From: Telmatactis stephensoni
Lineage: Eukaryota > Cnidaria > Anthozoa > Actiniaria > Isophelliidae
Direction: 5' to 3'
Assembly (NCBI GenBank): GCA_029948255.1
Contig: JALIZF010001696.1
Location: 471,001 to 535,000, forward strand
Length of the DNA: 64,000 nt
The notes beneath the pieces are model-generated. The model saw nothing but the letters and a program-made list of their open reading frames with translations, was not told the DNA's origin and ran no database searches. Of the stretch, positions 24,292 through 35,252 are shown piece by piece. Within the stretch, counting starts at the first letter, position 1; each line of letters begins with the position of its first letter. The position numbers and the translations under genes were made by a program.

Positions 24292-24700
24292 TGGTTTTAC
24301 TATTCCTAAATACTATTTAGAAATTATTAAGAAATTAGTCTCACTGCTATATTATCTATCACAATTCTGCCGGAAGTAATTATGAAAACCGGAAGTGAAA
24401 CCTACATAACTGGAAGTGCTTTATATTACCAGAAGTGCTTTCTCACAGGGACGTTTTAGTACTTTTGGCTAGCTGAGTATACTCTGCTGTATATACTTAT
24501 ATACTAAAGTGTGTCACCTTCAATACAGGAAATAGAAGATAGCTCGTTCCAAGACTGAAAACATTATGGACTGTGCTTGTTATTGTATTGTAATTAGGAG
24601 TCCTGACTGCGGAAATCAAAGTGCAAGCACCATATTTATATAAGATAACTTAAGCAGCTGTACGTATCGTCGTTTTGGTCATGGAATGACGGGAAGTGTG
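24292..24700. other. Probable 3' UTR and flank of the GPCR
   Basis: AT-rich sequence after the stop with repeated GGAAGTG-type words at about 24370-24440. I found no clear AATAAA close to the stop. Confidence 0.4.
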
Positions 24701-25032
24701 CATAACCGACACTAGTGAAAAACGTCTGCGTTTACTCGCAGTCACGTCTTAGTGCTTTTGTAAACGTATCCAAATTTCGCTTTTACGCTTCCCTTCAACA
24801 ATGGTTTTCACAAAATGTAAAAACTTAACGTCAGTACTTGAAACTTAAGGCCAGTATTCACATAATGTCTTCATTAATGCAATATCTTTGTCTCACAAAA
24901 GTACACAAGAGAAATTTTATGTATACACCGAGAACACGAGCATTCCATTTTATGCTAAAACTCACACACTTCTTAAGAAAACATGGTAATATGCACGCAT
25001 GCGCAGACGTTTTTCACTAGTGTCTGCATAAC
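24701..25032. mobile_element. Inverted-repeat element with GACACTAGTGAAAAACG ends
   Basis: The left end carries GACACTAGTGAAAAACGTCT near 24708 and the right end carries its inverse ending at about 25026. TIRs are about 25-30 bp and the element is about 330 bp. The internal frame (24838-25020) has no transposase features. This looks like a nonautonomous DNA transposon. Confidence 0.8.
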
Positions 25033-25044
25033 CTATTGCTAGCT

Positions 25045-25130
25045 TACAAGTGACGTCACGACAGCCATCTTGGATTAGTTCAACAAAAGATTTGTCATTA
25101 GCAGTCTGTTGCTCGTTCATTCAACATTCG
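25045..25130 (-). repeat. Dispersed repeat with AAGATGGC and TGACGTCA, copy 3
   Basis: Inverse-orientation copy of the family at 10520-10650 and 12020-12137. It carries TGACGTCA, GCCATCTTGGAT and TTCAACAAAAGATTTG. Confidence 0.65.
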
Positions 25131-25135
25131 AAACC

Positions 25136-26670
25136 CAGCAAAGTCCTGTCTTCCTTGTCCAAAATTATATTAATGGACCTTTCCCGAATCATGAAACAGT
25201 AGATTCAAGACGAGGCTTGGGGTTTTAAAATACAGTGATTGTATGGATTTGAAAACTCCAGCCTCGACTTGAATCTGTTGTCACGTGATCTCTCGGTGCG
25301 AATTCAGGAAAAGTTTATTGTAATATCTGTACATATGTGTGTCAAAATAATGTTGAAATCAGTCTGAAATATATTGTTAATCCGAAACCAAATGTAAAAC
25401 TAATCGGTCTGCTTTTGTGTTTTTCTGGCTAAAACACAAAAATGTATAATTTCACTTCCTTGTGGTACCAAAAACATGAATCGTGTTACTCGATGTGAGA
25501 TTATCCATTCCCAAACTCATTAATAATTCATGACTTAATGGTCCAATGATATGCTTCTTTTAGTGTCACGTGCATACGCTTAGATACCTTGATCCAAAAC
25601 TGGGTGCTAATTAGATCCAACTCCATAGATTTGGATATCCAAATCCAAATCGAACCGGGAGCCTCTGGCGTGAAATTCTAGTGCTTTACCAACTAAGCTA
25701 CTAATAAATTCGTTGACAGTTTTGGGTTGATTTCATATTTTATTGATGTTTTCCTCTCGGTATTTGGATCCCCGAATGAAACACTCGCACTCGTATTTGA
25801 TCTATTACTTGCAGGTTTTCCATTTAATTTGATGCGTCTATTGAAATAGATAACATACTTTTTCGCCATTTCGGAATTGCGATATCGGATTTAATTTAAT
25901 GAGGCTGTTTTGAGAGACCGTCTTTTGAGAATGAAACAGTCCAAAAACTGTGACAAAAATCATATCTATTAGTCATAGAAAAAATTAGATTGAGAGTTTA
26001 CGTTTATGGTGAAGTATCTTTCTACAACTTCAAGTGGAATGGCGTCCTTCAGAACAGCCCCATGCCTCAACGCGAACGTTAGCTTCGATAGGGCTAATTT
26101 TGACGGTATAAAACAAAGTATTTACCCATGATTGTCAGTTGTCTTACTTGCTTAATATTCGTCTGTAACATGCCCAGGCAGTTGTAACTTCTTTCAACAG
26201 TAGTCTGATTCCTAACTTACAGTTATTTAAAACGTGTTTTTGAAGACAAAGGAGGTAAAGCTGTTTGCTAATTGTGAATAGAAGTATCTGTATCATCTCT
26301 CCTTTGATATATGATTATATGATTAGGCTTCGATCGTTCCGTTATTACTTTTTGACAACTTTTTTTTTTGTCGCGTGCATTGAAAAGCGCTTTCCGTTTA
26401 TACTCCTCATAGTTATACTACTATCATATCCCTCGAATTTCCTTCCTTTATTTTCTTTCTTTCTTTGATCAGTCCTTTTACTCCAACGAAGAGCCTAGGC
26501 TTGGCATCAGTAAGTTAGATCTTTTATATATAGTATAACAGATTTGCAATCATCCGTTATTTTCTTTTTTCTTTAGCAGTTTTCTTAGTTTTCCTGCCTC
26601 ACGCGCTGCGCATCCTTTCATATCAAACAATTGGTGTCATTCGCGCGGGCTTCCTGTTTATTGAAATGCG
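25136..26670. other. Gene-free stretch
   Basis: AT-rich sequence with no gene recognised. TTGAATCTGTTG and GATTCAAGACGAGGCTTG words near 25200-25280 form a weak inverted repeat. Confidence 0.4.
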
Positions 26671-26679
26671 CGAGGTTTC

Positions 26680-26860
26680 TAAGCTATTTTCAAGATGGTG
26701 GACAATGTGATGTTTCATCGCTACAATATCTGCAAGTGTTGATTAAATTTTTGACCGCTTTATTAAGACTCTAAACGGCAAAAAAATCAACAAAAATGGA
26801 TCTACGTGACTTCCAAATAAGGTAATACCTGTCCAAATATGGAATAGAGTTGATACCGTG
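26680..26860 (+). repeat. Dispersed repeat (CAAGATGGTGGACAATGTG), copy 1
   Basis: It shares CAAGATGGTGGACAATGTGA, CATCGCTACAATATCTGCAA and CAAAAATGGA-type words with an inverse copy at about 35880-36050. No coding content. Confidence 0.7.
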
Positions 26861-27029
26861 CGAACGAGACCTTTATATTGACTTTATTGAGAATCAGTGT
26901 TTGATATTTCCCTGGATTCTGGTAGCTTTTCCTTGATAAAAGCCTGTGTTTCTGATCCAGTAAATTCCCCGTCCAAATCCTGGGCATTTAAAACTCTGAC
27001 GTATTCTTTAATAAACACAAAATAGGGGA

Positions 27030-27175
27030 GGGTAACTGGGTTCGACCTAGATCGATTACTTTCGATTGAAGAATCGTTCGACCGTTCAATTGTGTTCGAT
27101 TAAAATCCAAATTGATCGAACGATTGAAATTCGATCGATTGAATTCGATTATCGAACGTTTAATCAGCTACGCCC
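27030..27175. repeat. TCGATT/ATCGAA-rich cryptic repeat
   Basis: TCGATT, TCGAAC and GATCGA words recur densely on both strands over about 145 bp without fixed period, so the segment can pair with itself in many ways. Confidence 0.6.
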
Positions 27176-27717
27176 GGTATAAAGGGCTTCGATGAAGATT
27201 TTCCTTGCAATATATTATATATCCAAAAAAAGACCGAAACAAAAAAATTGTATCAACTCCTTTGTTATGACAAACGTCATACTTCCCCGCAAAATGTTTG
27301 CCAAATATGAATTTCTAATGTGCACGAATATCGAAAGTAAAATGAACTGCTTTTAGATCGACCCTTAACAGCTTTAGCTTTAAATGATTTTCGCAGCTTC
27401 GTGCATCGCTTCGTGTACGTATCAAACTTGGAGGAGTAAAAGCAAAGAAAGCCTCTGGAACCAGGGTATATTAGATAATTCAGAAGTTCATCTGATTACA
27501 AACGAATGCATATCGAATGATCAACTTTTTTCAAACCTTTTTCGGTTTAAAAACGTGTCAATACATAGCCAATTCACGTCTGACCTTCGATTTCTCAAGA
27601 CTTTAATATCATAACATTTCATGAGTGGTAATCGATCCTAGCATTCCATTCCATCAGTCTTCGACAAGACAGAGCTGAAAAAACTAGCACTACCAGACCA
27701 GATCCACCAGTGGAATT

Positions 27718-30700
27718 ATGTTACCTGTGAGAGAGGAAAGAACAAGAATTGGAGATGTAGAGGTGTGTAAAAAAGAAGCGGTTGTGGCAACAGACGAAGG
27801 GTAAGTTGGATTAGGAATATGGTTCCACCAAATGGCTGGTAATTAATTAATATGTTCGACCTACTCGAGGCAATGGACCAAATAAAACCTAGCACCTAAA
27901 GATTTTACTCTTGTAAAAGTTGCAAAAATGTACAAAGTTCCGAAATTTGTGATATATGTGAAATATTAACTTCTAGTTTTGAATGACGAAGATTTCAAGT
28001 CAAAACCCTAAACAGGAAGTAAGAATGTCTTTCATGGAATGACGACTAAAAATTTGTAGATAGAGATATCTTTACAGAGTCCAAATTTTTGTCTTTAATT
28101 TAAGACATCTTAAAGACAAAAAATTGGACTCTGACAAGAATCTCTATCTACAAATGAAAGAGTCAGATAATCACTTTAATTTTCGACGACAAAAATATTC
28201 AGCGTAAAAGAGCAGCCCCGAGTTTGTATCAAACAATATGAAGTAATCCAAAAAGCACAAATAAATGTAGTTATTGTATTTGTACGTTTAAATGTGGCTT
28301 TATTCCGTAATGAAATAACTTGTTTTGAACTTGTTTTATTTCCGGGTCTGCCAATGTATACATTTCGTTCGTAATTCAATGTGATTGCGACACATTCATT
28401 GTCGTTAAATTTGGACACCGACGGAAGACGCTTTGAAATGTTACTATAAAGTAGTTGTTTTTATTTAGAAATATGTTTTCAATGAAATACCACTTTAGAG
28501 GAAGAGACTTTTGTTATTTTGAAGTATGTTTTCAATAAACTATTTTGCATGAGGGAAGGGGGAAGGGGGAAGGGAAAGGAAGCAATTTGATGCCGAGGTC
28601 AAAATTTACTTAAAAAACCAAGCGATTAAATGACCTCTCAATACTTATCCTTCCGTCCGTCTCTCCTAGCTTCCGTCCGTCCATCCGTCCGTCCGTCCGT
28701 CTATCCCTTCCTTCCTTCCTTCCTTCCTTCCTTCCTTCCTTCCTTCCTTCCTTCCTTCCTTCCTTCCTTCCTTCCTTCCTTCCTTCCTTCCTTCCTTCCT
28801 TCCTTCCTTCCTTCCTTCCTTCCTTCCTTCCTTCCTTCCTTCCTTCCTTCCTTCCTTCCTTCTTTTTCTATCCTTCAAGGCTATTTTGTGATGCGCACGT
28901 ACCTATTAGTCAATGCCAATCGAATAATTTATTTTTGTAAAATAATGCAACTGTCCTATTTCAGAATCTTCACCCTCGAAATTGCTACTTTAGAAGACCA
29001 GAACCAACGACTTGAATTTGTTACTGGAGGGTAAGCTCTTATGATTTATGCATTCATGAGTATCAAGCTACACAGTAATTGGTTACACTGTTGTGGTGTC
29101 CCTGCCTTATATTGTATTTTTGTTACTAAGGTGAAGCTCAATAAACATAAACATAAACATAAACAATGGGAAACAAAAGTCTTAAAACCAATCCGAAAAT
29201 TCGTGCGTTTTTCTTGATGCAATGACTTCCAGATAGTGTTCTTTCCCCACCCACCTCACACTCAATGTTGAGCTTGGTGTACTCGTCCTCATTATGATTT
29301 AACTTCTGCAACAACATTGATGCATGGGAGGGGATATCTATAATTGGAGTGAGTCAAATTACAACTTTATAACTTCATGTTGAAGTGCAATAAGTTATTA
29401 ATTGATTAATAGACCATTTCACGGTTGTCGTGGCTCAACCTCAGCCTCGATATCGTGTAATATATTCTTTAGAATTGGACTACAGCCTGTGGAATTTTAA
29501 AGTGTTTCTATTGTTTGTTGATGTGTGCATTCCTTACCTTACCATGGGCTACAGTCGATTTCTAAAGAATATATTACACGCTGTCGAGGCTGAGGTTGAG
29601 CCACGACAACCGTGAAATGGTCTATTGTTGATGCATTTTTTTCATCTTAAAATACGATAATGTAAACGCATTTCTCTTGTTTTTGTGTTGAGAACCTATT
29701 TAAGTTCTCATAAAGTCAATAATAACGATGTCTCAGATGAGATAGAGATTAGGCTGAAAAATCTTATCTCGTCAGCCATTTTGTTTTTCGATTGATTTTG
29801 CGCATGCGTGGATGAAATTCCGCTGTGCAAAATTTATGCTTACTCTAGGCCCATGGCCATTTCAAAGGTGGAGCACGTCGATTCAAAAGTGATCATCACT
29901 TCAAGGAGTATGACGTCAAATCAAATACTTTCCTCGCTTCATAAGTGTACTCCATGGCCATCCATTCAAAGATGAAGCATTTCACTCCATAAACGGACTT
30001 TAGTCGAATTGACCTATACACCCTTCTAATAAATCCCACAATGCTTGTTTTCCGCACTTGACGTCAAATTTATTCTTTTCAATTGCATTCACATTGTACA
30101 AGTTTCAAAAGAATAAATTTGACGTCAAGCGCGGAAAACAACACGTTATGGCACTTATTAGAAGGGTGTATAGATACCGCGCCATAAAGCTATGGATTAG
30201 TGAAACAAAATGAAGTCAAACAATATTCATTTTTAGTGCCGCGGTCCCAGTTGTTGTCGAACCAAGGCCAATGACGCATGTAGTAGCTGTGCCTATACAT
30301 GTTGATACTATGGAGCCAGAAAGGAAACGTCCTAGTGTAGATGATTACAGTTGCTGTGAATGTGATCCGGCGTACAAGTGGTACGACATCGACGGCAAAG
30401 GTATGCACCCCCCTTCCCCCGTCTTGTCCCCTCTCCTTGATGCCCCCCTTCTCCTTAATGGCCGGCAAACCAGCTATACGCAAACTAACAACGGTATAGA
30501 ATGCACACTTGTAGTCGACTCACCCTCCTTAAAAAAACAGAAGTAGTAACATGACCTCAGTGTAGCCTGGACCTGCGCGTAATTTATTCTTTAGAATTTT
30601 AGTAACAGTCCGTGCAAACGTAAAAAACGCATAAAAAGGTTTACGGGTAAAGTTTTTTTGCTCAAAAAGTTACCAAAAGTGTTCTTGAAATCGAGCAACA

Positions 30701-31201
30701 CACTCAGCATGCAACCTAGAACTCGAAACTGCAGTGTATTCTGAGAACCGCGGTGCGGGAAGGTAAAATATCAGAAAAGTAATACACTTGCTTGAATAAG
30801 AAAATAACATAACGTATAAGTGTAGCTTTGGTTGGTGCGCGACTTTCTGAAGCGAGAGATCCGAGTACAATTCCCATTCACCTCAAACTTGTTTCGACTT
30901 CTTTTCATTCTGTGTAGTTTAATTAGCTCTAAATACCCTTAAGACGAAGCATTGATGGAAAGAGAGGAATAAAGAGCGCACTGACGGCTTCCTGGGAGAC
31001 CAGCGTTCAGCTGAAGGAACTACCGACGCTAAATATGAGTGCTTTACTTTTGCCTTTCACGTACACTTTCTTTTTACAGGTTGCGGCGTAGCTTGGCTTC
31101 TACTCTTGATGTACTTGATCATGTTTGTTGCGATTCTTCCATTCTTAGTCTTGATTTTCGTTGGTTATTGTGTTTACGCCTTGTTTTGTAAAGATGGTTA
31201 A
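27718..31201 (+). CDS. Family gene A: small Cys-rich membrane-anchored protein
   Basis: A four-exon gene: 27718-27800, 28965-29030, 30237-30400, 31080-31201 (stop TAA). Every junction has GT..AG and the phases are 2, 2, 1. The parts add to 435 bp, 144 residues. I do not recognise the family. Exon 1 has GDV and TDEG words, exon 2 a TLEDQNQ word (residues 37-42 plus Thr36), and exon 3 a linker, then Cys89-Cys90-Glu-Cys92 and a WY pair. Exon 4 gives LLLLMY and about 32 hydrophobic residues (about 108-139) with a short tail. There is no N-terminal signal peptide, so a C-terminal anchor is likely. It has three Cys in the motif where paralogues B, C and D have four or five, having lost a Tyr-Gly-x-Cys stretch. 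Introns contain a (TTCC)n array and a foldback MITE. Function unknown. Confidence 0.8.
28052..28155. repeat. Hairpin-forming inverted repeat in gene A intron 1
   Basis: Arms of about 45 bases: ATTTGTAGATAGAGAT, GAGTCCAA and TTTGTCTTTAA pair with inverses at 28103-28155. A small foldback element with no coding content. Confidence 0.85.
28708..28861. repeat. (TTCC)n microsatellite in gene A intron 1
   Basis: A near-pure tetranucleotide array of about 38 copies, preceded by CCGT words (28650-28700). It ends about 100 bp before the acceptor of exon 2. Confidence 0.96.
29085..29165 (+). mobile_element. Possible LINE-type 3' end with ACATAA tail
   Basis: A stretch ending in GAAGCTCAATAAACATAAAC with three to four ACATAA repeats resembles the 3' end of a non-LTR retrotransposon. 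No coding part is present. It lies in gene A intron 2. Confidence 0.35.
29410..29625. mobile_element. Foldback MITE, family 1 copy 2
   Basis: Long near-perfect inverted repeat: the left end TAGACCATTTCACGGTTGTC pairs with the right end, and the arms (about 75 bp) run inward past CTCAACCTCAGCCTCG. Nearly the same element occurs at 9743-9944. It lies in gene A intron 2. The open frame here is a repeat artefact. Confidence 0.93.
30014..30173. mobile_element. Foldback MITE in gene A intron 2
   Basis: Ends CTATACACCCTTCTAATAA and its inverse, with inner arms (CGCACTTGACGTCAAATTTA) also paired around a short centre. It ends about 60 bp before the exon 3 acceptor. Confidence 0.92.
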
Positions 31202-31837
31202 TATAGCAGCATTTGAGCAAAATGGCCGTTTCCCAAGATACTGTTGAGTGACTCCTGTCCTAGCAAAAGCCTCGTTCTCGTTACAATATATATAGATATT
31301 TAAAAACTTTGTTATTATGTAAATCATATATTGTTTAATTAGCAACGTTAACTAGAGCTGCTTTATTGTGAATCGTCTTTGACAGTGCACGATAGTATGC
31401 ACTGAAACATGAGGCTTGGGTTACTACAGGACTCACTCAACCGTATCTTGGGAAACGTACCGTCTATGAGACGACTTTCAAAAATGGCGGGCTCATTGTT
31501 CACGAGAACGAGGCCAGAAAGGCCTCCAAAACCATCATGGCATCAAATGAGTATAAGTATATCCTGTAAAATGCACAGAAAATAGGTGTTTCAAAAGGAA
31601 GAGGAACGCATCGTCTTTGATAGCAATAGAAGTGTTGCCGTGCTTATTTTCTGTAACAAGGCCTTTGTGGCCTCGTTCTCATGTACTAGGCCGCAATTTT
31701 TGAAAGTCGTCTATTAAAGAGAACTGACCTTACATGGCAGGTTTCGTAAGACAGTGGAAAAGCTAGATTCACAGGTTTCGTTTGACGTCTTTGAAAACGG
31801 AAATTAAGGTTACGACACGACACGGCTACGGTAGTAT
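31202..31837. other. Gene A 3' flank
   Basis: No gene. ATAATGTAATTCC-type AT-rich sequence, then words like CTCGTTCTCGT and AAGTCGTCTATTAAAGAGAA. No clear poly(A) signal close to the stop. Confidence 0.4.
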
Positions 31838-32075
31838 AGAGCAATTTTTGTATGAGTGTGAAACGGACCGCGCCGTACCGTGTCCGTGTCAGTGCCGTGT
31901 TGTCTATAAAAACATTCGAAATTCCTACCGAAACCGTGTCATGACCAAGCGGTGCCGTTTTCACTGCCGTGCGAAACCTACTCTAATTTCGAATGTTTTT
32001 TTTATAGAATTAACAGCACTGACACGTACGGGCCCGGCATGGCACGGCCGTATCACACTTATACGGAAACTGCTT
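31838..32075. mobile_element. Foldback MITE, CGTGCC family copy 1
   Basis: Left arm AGCAATTTTTGTATGAGTGT, then CCGTGTCCGTGTCAGTGCCG and an AACATTCGAAATT inner word. The right arm is the inverse, to ACGGAAACTGCT at about 32075. Related elements are at 61985-62153 and 62629-62814. The last 55 bp (from about 32020) recur at 39451, the junction of the tandem duplication. Confidence 0.85.
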
Positions 32076-32203
32076 AGCGGCCGTGCATGCCATGCCGTGC
32101 TCAGCGTTTTGAATGGTCAATGTCTTATCCAATCAAAACACTGATACAGCACCCACCACAAAGTTTTTCCACCGCCATATGGAAACTACTCTTATAGTTT
32201 TAA

Positions 32204-32732
32204 CAAGAGAAAATGAGCTTAGAGAACCCAGCCCCCACACTGGGCTCTGCACACATCATGAGACCCGTTAATTCTATTTTTAAACTTTGAGTTATTTTGG
32301 GAACGGTACGTGATTGGTCAGATCGTAGGAAGCGCGGTCGCATAGTCAATACACTAAAATCCAATATGGCGGTTTTCTTTGTGGACGAACAAGATTTGGT
32401 TCTTGAAAGAACCGGAAAGTATAAGGGAAAAAGGGGTAGGCAGTGGTTTTGGTTTGTCCACTACGAATTAACATGCGGATGAGGAATCGAGTACTTCTCA
32501 AGATTCCACTGATGAAAGCTTTGACGATGCATCAAGCGAAAACGAATATGTCGATGAAGGGAACAATGATGAAACGAGTTCTTCAGAACTATCCAGTGAT
32601 CTTGAAACAAGCGAAAACGATTGGAGCGAGGAAGTATTGGTAATGAGCTAAAAATAGTTTGTTTCTAAAAATAGCACGAGTAGGGCTCCTGATGGGGTCC
32701 GGGGATAAGTTCTCTTAGCTCATTTTCTCTTG
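32204..32732. mobile_element. 529-bp TIR element, present only in unit 1
   Basis: Both ends begin CAAGAGAAAATGAGC when read inward, with about 24 bp of matching TIR and one mismatch. A 7-bp target duplication (GTTTTAA) flanks it at 32197-32203 and 32733-32739. The matching site in unit 2 (near 39617-39625) is a single, uninterrupted GTTGTAA. A 7-8 bp duplication points to a hAT-like or related DNA transposon. Its ends are not a perfect hAT consensus. Confidence 0.9.
32366..32653 (+). pseudogene. Frameshifted acidic/Ser-rich coding fragment inside the TIR element
   Basis: An ATG in a good context (CCAATATGGCG) starts a frame with DEQDLVLERTGKYKGKRG, ending at a stop near 32479. After a single frame shift near there, an open frame rich in Asp, Glu and Ser continues to the stop at about 32651. 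The two parts read like one interrupted protein N-terminus. I do not recognise it. It may be the remnant of a gene from the parent transposon or a captured host exon. Confidence 0.35.
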
Positions 32733-33496
32733 GTTTTAAAAATAATTGGCACCTCGTTTTTTTCGTAAAAAAGACTTTAGACTGAAACTGGATAGAAAAG
32801 TTGTGGTAGCCACAGTAACAGCATGACATCAGTGCAAAAAACAATAAAGGAGCACAAAAAAATAGACTATGATACTCTGACGTACTCGGATTTTCAGACG
32901 GTAGGTGTCATCAGCTTTACCCTCCCCTCCCCTCCCTTTTCCTCCTCTCCCTTCCCCTTCTCTCCCTTCCCCTCTCCTCCTCTCCCCTCCCCAACGAGGA
33001 AGGATCGAAGGAGAAAGTTCCGGATGATCTCCGACCGTCTGAAAAATCCGACTACCCAAATATATTGGTTTGGCCACAAGTTTCCCGTTTCTAACTTTTT
33101 AGTTTCACTGCAAAATAAGTGCAGGAAGCGTAGAAGCCGCTCTGTTCTAGGGCTCTTCACCTCGACTCTGACCAGCACTATACAACGACGATTTTTGGTT
33201 TAAATCCCACACATTTGTGTTTTATTTGATGGGAATTTGAAGATTCTGATTAAGCTCTGAATCGATCCTCCCTCCTGCATCGTTTTGAAGTGAGAGTAAC
33301 CCTCCCCTCCAGTCGACAGGTGCAGACAAAATCACTCCCCCCCCCCCCCCCTCAAGTGCCAAAGAATATTTAATTAAATATCTGAAAACATCTTGTCCGA
33401 ACTACCAGTGATTGGATAAATTATTCAAAAACAGGCTAGTTTGTCTGTGCTATTAAATTCTACTTGGACAAGACTGAATGAGAAGTTAATGGAAAT

Positions 33497-35156
33497 ATGG
33501 CGTTGGCTACAAGAGAACAGAGAGCACGATTTGGAGATGTTGAAATCAGGAAGCAAGAAGCGGTCGTGGTTACCGATGAGGGGTAAGATAGAACTACCAT
33601 ATACATCTGCTTAATTCCGTCACATTAAAATACTCAAATGGAATGTCAAAAGAAAATGAGGTAATTTTGCTCTAAAAACTCTTTATAATACAGGGCCCGG
33701 TTGTACAAAGGTTGGATAAAGTATCCACAGGATAAGAGTTATCCACTGTATAGATTTTGTATAGATTTTATCTGCTGGATAAGGATTTATCGATCCGCTG
33801 GATAGCGCTAGCTATTCACCCTTCGTACAACCGGCCCCTGATTTGTATTATAAAGACTTCGACTTGTAAGAGGTCTTGTAAGGTACTGATTTTCTATATG
33901 CTACAGTTTCTAGTCTTGAATTATGAACAAAGCTAAGTCATGAATGGCAAACTATATATGTTACGAGCCAACTTCCGACGGAAAAAATATCATTCATCAC
34001 AAATGAACGAATTTCTACGTACATATAAGAATTGAGCTCAAATAAATTTCGTTGCTCTAAACGGTAAATCCAACAAATACCATTTGTCCAAACCTGTGTA
34101 TTTTTGGATAAGAAATAATCCAAATTTAAAACGATAGCATTAATTATCTCCTGACTTAAATTCTTGAATAAACTTTATTTAAGAATTAGCATATTCTCAA
34201 TATGAATTGAATGAAAATGAAAGTGAAAATGAAAATAAAAATTTGCTGAAATTTAATTAAAGATTTTGAGTTTCTTATGGGAAAGAAACAAACAAAAATT
34301 GGGGTCACAGTGCTTGTTTGGAACAATTGGGCCTTGGGAGACCAGAGTATTTGTTCAACTGGGCTGAATATCCGTTAAGCATGGCTTACTTGTTGATATG
34401 ACAAAAATACGACGTTTTATGCTGTTGATGTTGACATTGTTTTGGTTAAGATAGATACACTGAGTTTTTTTCTGAACTTCTGAATTCCGATATGCCACTC
34501 TTGATTGCCTTTGATTTGCTCTCTTATAAACCTTCCGCCATAAAATGTGTAGGATTAAGGAACAACTAGGTGAAAACACTGTTACTTAAGTTAGAATAAA
34601 AATTATGGAGGGAATCTCAAGTTTTCTAGATATTTATAAAGAAGTGAAATGATAAACAAAATATGAAAAGGCGCACATCTATCAACTTGACCTAAATTTG
34701 TATTTCTCAAAATTGCGCTGAGCAATTTTGTTCTATTTCTCCAAACGAACAATTAAAGAGTATGTCGACAAAAGAAGCTGTTTCTGAGTCCTTTAATATA
34801 AGCAAGATTTTTGGCCAATGCAAATGAGCTAAGTGCTTGGAACTATTTACTTTTTTGGTGCGTAAAAGCTCAAGCGCGTTTTATTCGAAAACGCTTCCAT
34901 AGAAATCTTTTAAACATAGTAACAGCGGAGAACTTGATCTGAATTCTATGAACCAATAAATGCGGTTTTGTACAAAACTTAATTTTGTCTAAAAATGTCA
35001 TGTTTATGAAGACAGCAAAGCCGCCACTATGAATTACTGATAGTTCCCATCATAATGATTTAAGTGTCAAAAGAAACTCAAAACTATCCCTAGACTTACT
35101 GTGATTTTTTTATTCTTTCTTTCTTTTTCTTTCTTTCTTTCTTTTTCTTTCTTTCT

Positions 35157-35252
<96 letters not shown>

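Noticed and set aside
29430..29615. 61-codon frame
   Set aside because: It lies within a foldback MITE also present at 9743-9944.
31782..32144. 120-codon plus-strand frame
   Set aside because: It spans the palindromic CGTGCC MITE and reflects its arms.
32443..32643. 66-codon Met/Lys-rich frame
   Set aside because: It is a third frame over the acidic fragment in the TIR element and has no independent support.
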